The translations under genes were made by a program, and so were the position numbers. A model generated the notes under the pieces. That model searched no databases. It was not told the DNA's origin and saw only the letters and a list, made by a program, of their open reading frames with translations. 64,000 nt of DNA from CALAED01 sp036555725 (GTDB lineage Bacteria > Actinomycetota > Actinomycetes > Streptosporangiales > Streptosporangiaceae): contig DATBKU010000037.1 of NCBI GenBank assembly GCA_036555725.1, forward strand, positions 1-64,000. The letters run 5' to 3'. This document shows, in pieces, positions 59,882 through 64,000 of this stretch (the first letter of the stretch is position 1; every line of letters begins with the position of its first letter).

Positions 59882-60630
59882 CTACCTCGTCGTCGCCGAC
59901 GGCCGTGCGGCGAGGTGCGGGCCGAGGGCGGTGTCGAGGACGATCTGGCGGGCGGTCGCCAGGCCGGTGGCGAGCGCGCCGAGCACGACCGCGTCGTCGC
60001 CGAGGACGGAGGCCTCGATGCGTGGCGGGCCGAGTGGCGTCATGGTCTGCAGCTGGTCGTGGACGGCGCCGAGCAGCACGTCCGCGCCGTGGCCGCCGAT
60101 GCCGCCGCCGATCACGATGAGGTCCGGGTCGAGGACGGCGATGACGCTGGCCAGGGCGCGGGCGACGAGGCCGGCCTCGTGGGCGACCGCTGCGGCGGCC
60201 GTGGGATCGCCGGCGCGGGCGGCGTCGAAGACCCGCTTGGCAGTGATCCGTCCGGTCATGCCGAGCCGCCGCGCGATCGCGACCACGCCGGGGCCGGAGG
60301 CGACAGTCTCGAGCATGCCGTGCCGGCGGCTGGCGGGCGCGCCGGTGCGCGGATCGGACTCCCCCATGGGCAGGAACGAGATCTCCCCCGCCGCCCGCCG
60401 GGCCCCGCGGTGCGGCCGGCCGTCGATGACGATGCCCATCCCGATGCCGGTGCCGATCGACACGAAGACGAAGTCGGCCACGCCCGCACCCAGGCCGTAC
60501 GCCTGCTCCCCAAGCGCGGCGAGCGCCGTGTCGTTCTCGATCGTGTACGGGGCGGGCAGCCGGGGCGCCAGCTGGTCGATCACCCCGGGACGGCCCCATC
60601 CGGGCAGGTTGGGCGCCAGCCGCAGCCGGC
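59882..60630 (-). pseudogene. ROK-family sugar kinase/regulator, N-terminus lost
   Basis: The recognisable part starts at LRLAPNLPGWGRPGVIDQLA and continues through IENDTALAALGEQAYGLGAG, FVSIGTGIGMGIVIDGRPHR, GAAGEISFLP-like zinc-region text and VLDPDLIVIGGGIGGHGADV. Upstream of about 60630 the frame turns into antisense of an APC permease. The missing 100-150 residues carry the phosphate-binding DxGxTK motif and, if present, the HTH. In addition the CxCGxxGCxE zinc motif of ROK proteins is not visible. Probably non-functional. Confidence 0.75.
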
Positions 60631-60893
60631 GCTGCTCGGTGTTCGTGCTGGTCCAGTCCGTCGGCCAGATCGTCGCGCTGACCGTGCTGCGCAGACGACA
60701 GCCGAACCTGCCCCGTCCGTACAAGATGTGGCTCTATCCACTGCCGAGCCTCGTCGCGCTGGCCGGCTGGGTCTACATCTACAAGTCGGCCGGCGGGCAG
60801 CAGATCGTGCTGTCCATCTGCTGGCTCGCCGCCGGGACGATCGCGTACCTGATCTGGGCGCGCGTAGAGCACACCTGGCCGTTCGGGGCCTAA
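60620..60893 (+). pseudogene. APC-family amino acid permease, C-terminal fragment
   Basis: The plus strand encodes only the last about 85 residues of an APC transporter: VQSVGQIVALTVLRRRQPNL, PRPYKMWLYPLPSLVALAGW, then two membrane segments and a stop at 60893. The front of the gene is replaced by the truncated ROK gene on the other strand, so one deletion or inversion removed the 5' parts of both genes. Confidence 0.8.
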
Positions 60894-60965
60894 GGAGATC
60901 AAGGAGTCGTTCGTGGAGCCCACGACGACCTGATCGGTTCGGTCAGCGGTCCCGGGTCCAGTCGA

Positions 60966-62525
60966 TCAGCAGGTCCCGGTCCAGGAGCATTCCAGCGAGC
61001 TGGGCCGCGTCAGGCGGGTGGCGAACGATGCTGTCGTGGCGGTGGTCGTCCCCGAGGCGAGGCGGACGGCGATCCGGTCCTCGAGATCCTTCGGGGCGCC
61101 GCCCGAGTAGTCGTTGAAGACGCTCGAGAAGATCAGCTTGGTGCCGTTCGGGTCGGTCGCGTAGCCGGACAGCGCGGTGGCGCCGGTCAGCGTGCCGGTC
61201 TTGGCGTGCACATTGCCCGCGGCCGGGGTGTTCTGCATGCGGGAGGCGAGCGTGCCGCCCACGAGCGGATCGGCCTGCCCGGCGATGGGCAGCGCGTTGT
61301 ACCAGGCCGGGAACCAGCTTTCGGTCTGTACGGCCTTGAGGATGTTGCTGAGCTGATGGGCCGTCGTGTGGTTGGTGTGCGACAGGCCCGAGCCGTCGGT
61401 CATCGTCACCTGCGAGGTGTCGACGCCCACGGTCTTGAGATACTTGACGACCTGCGGCAGGCCGGCCGCCCACGAGCCCTGGCCGGCCTTCTTCCGGCCG
61501 ATCGCCTTGACGAGGATCTCGGCGATGCCGTTGTTGCTCAGCTTGAGGAACGGGGTGGCCAGCTGCGACAACGGCACCGACCTGCGGGTGGCGAGCTGCT
61601 TCGCGGGTGCGGGCGTACGGCCGCGCTCGGTCGTGCCGGAGACCGCCACGCCATGCGCCTTGAGCGCGTTCCGGAACACATCGGCCGCGTACAGCGTGGG
61701 GTTCTCGACGCTGCGCAGGCTGTCGACCTTGGCGCCGTCCGCCGGGTACGAGCCGCTGACCACAATGGTGTCGCTGCCGTTGCTCCGGTTGATCGACAGC
61801 GTCGAGGCCGAACCGGCCGCGCCGGTGACGGCCCGGTTGTCGATCTTGACGACGTTGGTCTCGGGGGTGAGGGCCACGTGGACGGGTTCGCCGGGCTGAC
61901 CGGGGGTGACGCCGACATCGATGGAGCCCGTGTCGAACACGTCGTCCGGCGAGATGGTCAGCGCGGAGACCTGCGCCGCGTAGGCGAAGGGGAAGTCGGA
62001 GGGATCCCAGTCCGGCCCGGTCCGCTGGGCGTCGAACCACGTGTCGTCGGTGATCAGGTCGCCCTTGACCGTCGTGACGCCCTTGGCGGCGACCGCCGCG
62101 GCCAGGGCGTCGTACTCCGTGGCCCGCATCGTCGGGTCCCCGGTGCCCTTCAGGTAGAGGTTGCCGCCCTTGGCGTACACGCTCGTACGGAACCGGTATC
62201 CCGCGCCGAGGATGCCGAACGCCGCCGTCGAGGTCTGGATCTTGTTGTTCGAGGCCGGCGTTACCGAGGTGTCGGAGCCGTGGTCGTAAAGGACCTCGCC
62301 GGTCCTGGCGTTCCGTACCAGCAGGTCGACGGTCGCCCCTGACAGCCGGCTGTCCCGCAGAATGGCGTCCAGATCGCTTTTGAGATCTGCCGGAGCCGCT
62401 TTGGCGGGTGCCGCTTCGGCGCGGGCCGGCGAGACGCTCGCATCGGCGATGCCTCCGGTTGCGACGCTTCCGGTTGCGGCGATCAGACCGCTCAGTACAA
62501 CGGCAAGGGCACGAGTACGGCGCAT
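60966..62525 (-). CDS. dacB: D-alanyl-D-alanine carboxypeptidase/endopeptidase, PBP4 type (S13)
   Basis: A 519-residue exported penicillin-binding protein: Sec signal (about 1-30), active-site Ser and Lys in TPASNNKIQTSTAAF, SxN motif in FLKLSNNGIAEILVKAIG, and KTG in VHAKTGTLTGATALSGYA. The long domain between SxxK and SxN is typical of class C DacB. It trims or cleaves peptidoglycan peptides outside the membrane. ATG 62525. Monocistronic. Symbol assigned by family. Confidence 0.92.
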   Translation of the reverse strand: MRRTRALAVVLSGLIAATGSVATGGIADASVSPARAEAAPAKAAPADLKSDLDAILRDSRLSGATVDLLVRNARTGEVLYDHGSDTSVTPASNNKIQTSTAAFGILGAGYRFRTSVYAKGGNLYLKGTGDPTMRATEYDALAAAVAAKGVTTVKGDLITDDTWFDAQRTGPDWDPSDFPFAYAAQVSALTISPDDVFDTGSIDVGVTPGQPGEPVHVALTPETNVVKIDNRAVTGAAGSASTLSINRSNGSDTIVVSGSYPADGAKVDSLRSVENPTLYAADVFRNALKAHGVAVSGTTERGRTPAPAKQLATRRSVPLSQLATPFLKLSNNGIAEILVKAIGRKKAGQGSWAAGLPQVVKYLKTVGVDTSQVTMTDGSGLSHTNHTTAHQLSNILKAVQTESWFPAWYNALPIAGQADPLVGGTLASRMQNTPAAGNVHAKTGTLTGATALSGYATDPNGTKLIFSSVFNDYSGGAPKDLEDRIAVRLASGTTTATTASFATRLTRPSSLECSWTGTC

Positions 62526-62586
62526 GACATCCGACCGTAGAAGAAAGGACGATCGAAGACAGCGCTTTCGCGGTTATGCGTGCCCC

Positions 62587-63189
62587 TTATTTCTGTACAC
62601 GGAAGCGCAAGTGCGTGACATACGGCGTTTGAACCACGCTGGTCTGCTCGAATTCCGTGCCTTCCATGTCCACGTCGCCGAACAATCGGCGGCCACCGCC
62701 CATCACCACGGGGACGAGATGGAGGTGCAGCGCGTCCAGCAGGCCGAGGTTCAGGAATTGCCCGGCCACGTCCCCGCCCATCAGCAGGACATCCCGATCG
62801 CCGGCGGCCCGCGCCGCGTACCGCAGGGCACTCGGCACGCCGTCGGTGACGAAGGTGAACGTGCCACTGTCCATGACGAGCTCGTCGCGTTCGCGATGCG
62901 TGAGCACGAAACACGGAACTGGGAGCGGCGTATCGCCCCACGGCCCGACCCCGACCTCGAACGTCCGCCGCCCCATCACCACGGCCCCGGTCGTCGCGAA
63001 CACCTCCCGTACGACCGTCGCGTCCACGTCGCTCGCCGGCGTCCGAGAGCCCCCGTCCTCGGGTTCCTTGTTGAACATCCAGTCGTGCAGCCGTTCACCG
63101 CCCCGGCCCATCCCCAGCTCCACGCTTACGTCCGGCCCGGCGATGAAGCCGTCCAGCGACATCGACACGCTCAACACGACCTGTCCCAT
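62587..63189 (-). CDS. Dihydrofolate-reductase family (RibD C-terminal-like) protein
   Basis: A 200-residue protein: VVLSVSMSLDGFIAGPDVSV, AVVMGRRTFEVGVGPWGDTP, VLLMGGDVAGQFLNLGLLDA and VPVVMGGGRRLFGDVD. NAD(P)H-dependent reductase of unknown substrate, paralogous to 3424-4035. The ATG at 63189 has a GAGG-containing leader. Monocistronic. Confidence 0.9.
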   Translation of the reverse strand: MGQVVLSVSMSLDGFIAGPDVSVELGMGRGGERLHDWMFNKEPEDGGSRTPASDVDATVVREVFATTGAVVMGRRTFEVGVGPWGDTPLPVPCFVLTHRERDELVMDSGTFTFVTDGVPSALRYAARAAGDRDVLLMGGDVAGQFLNLGLLDALHLHLVPVVMGGGRRLFGDVDMEGTEFEQTSVVQTPYVTHLRFRVQK

Positions 63190-63295
63190 CTCGGTCCTCC
63201 GGCCATTCCGCGGCCCCCTCCGAACGGGTGCCTTTGGGGACGGGTCGTAGCCGAGACTCCGATCTCTACATAGGCCGGCCGGCTACTCTGGACCC

Positions 63296-63796
63296 GTGTC
63301 AGTCACCGATGAGACCGTCGCACTTCGCCCCGCGAGCGCCGACGACGCGGCGGCGGTGGCCGACATCTGGCGCAGCGGCTGGCGCGACGGCCATCTGGGC
63401 AACGTGCCAGACGAGCTGGTCGCGGTCCGCACCCCGGAATCGTTCGCATCGCGCGCCGCCCAGCGGGTCGACGACACGGTGGTCGCGGTCGTCGGCAATG
63501 CGGTCACCGGGTTCGTGATGGTGGTCGATGACGAGGTCGAGCAGGTCTACGTCGCGGCGCGACACCGCGGCTCGGGCGTGGCGACGACCCTGCTGAACGA
63601 AGCCGAACGCCTCGTCCGAGAAAACGGCCATGAGCAGGCCTGGCTCGCCGTGGTCGCCGGCAACGAACGAGCCCGCCGGTTCTACCAGCGCCAAGGCTGG
63701 ACCGACGAGGGCCGTTTCGACTATGAGGCCGCCGGCCCCGCCGGGCCCCTCATCGTCCCCGCCCACCGTTACGTCAAGCGCCTCACCGCCTCATGA
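63296..63796 (+). CDS. GNAT-family N-acetyltransferase
   Basis: A 166-residue acetyltransferase with ALRPASADDAAAVADIWRSG, VYVAARHRGSGVATTLLNEA (acetyl-CoA loop RxxGxA) and LAVVAGNERARRFYQRQGWT. Substrate unknown. GTG 63296, divergent from the DHFR-like gene by 106 bp. Confidence 0.92.
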   Translation: MSVTDETVALRPASADDAAAVADIWRSGWRDGHLGNVPDELVAVRTPESFASRAAQRVDDTVVAVVGNAVTGFVMVVDDEVEQVYVAARHRGSGVATTLLNEAERLVRENGHEQAWLAVVAGNERARRFYQRQGWTDEGRFDYEAAGPAGPLIVPAHRYVKRLTAS

Positions 63797-64000
63797 CCTG
63801 AGAGCCCGCTTATCACTGCCGGCGGCCCGGCACACACTTCTCGAGGCCATGAAGCAGATATGAATCCAAGGCTTGCTAGCGTGCCCGCCCTATCTGTGCA
63901 ACGCAAAAGAATGCCCGAGGAGAAGCGGTCACTGCTCGGGACCGAAGGGGGCACCAGCAGCTGCCAGAGGACGCAGACCGTCGTTGCGGCCAGACTGAGA
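63797..64000. other. Window-end intergenic stretch
   Basis: No supported gene. A hairpin CCCGAG (63914-63919) / CTCGGG (63935-63940) is followed by purine-rich sequence; it could belong to the leader of a gene beyond the edge. An ORF from GTG 63897 runs to the end but shows no homology or ribosome site. Confidence 0.3.

Noticed and set aside
63797..64000. Possible riboswitch or small RNA before a gene beyond the edge
   Set aside because: Only one 6-bp stem is visible and no known consensus could be matched by eye.

Overview
The window is high-GC throughout. It is rich in GTG starts, ATGA/GTGA-coupled operons and one-component regulators, and it carries several lineage-typical families: the PF04672/DUF574 S-adenosyl methyltransferases, DUF2277, DGPF/YCII with an ECF sigma factor, a MocR regulator, DrrA/DrrB-type ABC pairs and TAT-exported glycosidases. 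This points to a chromosomal segment of a filamentous actinomycete, most likely Streptosporangiales (Nonomuraea/Actinomadura-like). That placement is an inference from gene content; no rRNA or tRNA gene is present to confirm it.

Layout. 1-6.3 kb: an ECF sigma/DGPF pair, an ABC transporter/XRE operon whose ATPase has lost its Walker A motif, an AraC regulator, a DHFR-like reductase, an unknown protein and a degenerate nucleotide-cyclase-like protein. 6.2-12.7 kb: DNA polymerase I (the only clear core gene besides the PBP4-type peptidase), a nucleoside deaminase, an agmatinase-family hydrolase, a P450 and a DUF574 methyltransferase. 12.8-22.1 kb: a kelch lipoprotein, PadR plus two methyltransferases, an acyl-CoA synthetase/amidohydrolase pair, an epoxide hydrolase with a divergent WYL regulator, an Erm-like rRNA methyltransferase and the wreck of a LAL-type LuxR regulator. 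22.4-29.9 kb: a VOC protein, a DrrAB-type exporter with a repeat-derived small ORF wedged in the operon, a secreted HNH nuclease, an ankyrin protein, a MarR/DMT-exporter operon and a sigma factor/SDR chimeric pseudogene. 30-37.5 kb: a secreted M36 metalloprotease, a uridine-kinase-like protein, DUF2277, an AraC/VOC-methyltransferase operon and a truncated helicase.

37.5-50 kb is an arabinan/plant-polysaccharide island: secreted GH43 arabinanase, a two-component system, a TAT-exported GH127-type beta-L-arabinofuranosidase, a 1223-residue MGH1-like glycosidase with a C-terminal F5/8C domain, and a broken GH43 gene. Two of the glycosidases carry a LamG-like lectin module inserted inside the catalytic domain and in permuted order, while the broken gene keeps the normal order. 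A 6-4-6 palindrome (GTTCGN-N4-NCGAAC) lies upstream of both GH43 loci and may mark a shared regulon. 50-56 kb is a molybdenum-hydroxylase catabolic cluster (FAD, 2Fe-2S and two halves of the Mo subunit, all overlapping, plus an amidohydrolase). A GntR/FadR regulator and a small ABM monooxygenase are transcribed divergently across tandem TTATCGNTAA sites. 56-64 kb: MocR/LysE divergent pair, SDR, a second DUF574 methyltransferase, a ROK/APC double-truncation scar, PBP4, a second DHFR-like reductase and a GNAT acetyltransferase.

The recurrent theme is gene decay by internal deletion. At least five loci (ABC ATPase, LAL regulator, sigma/SDR, GH43, ROK/APC), and possibly the helicase, have clean losses that join distant parts of one gene or of two genes, while their neighbours look intact. 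No CRISPR array, tRNA, rRNA, prophage or intact insertion sequence was seen.
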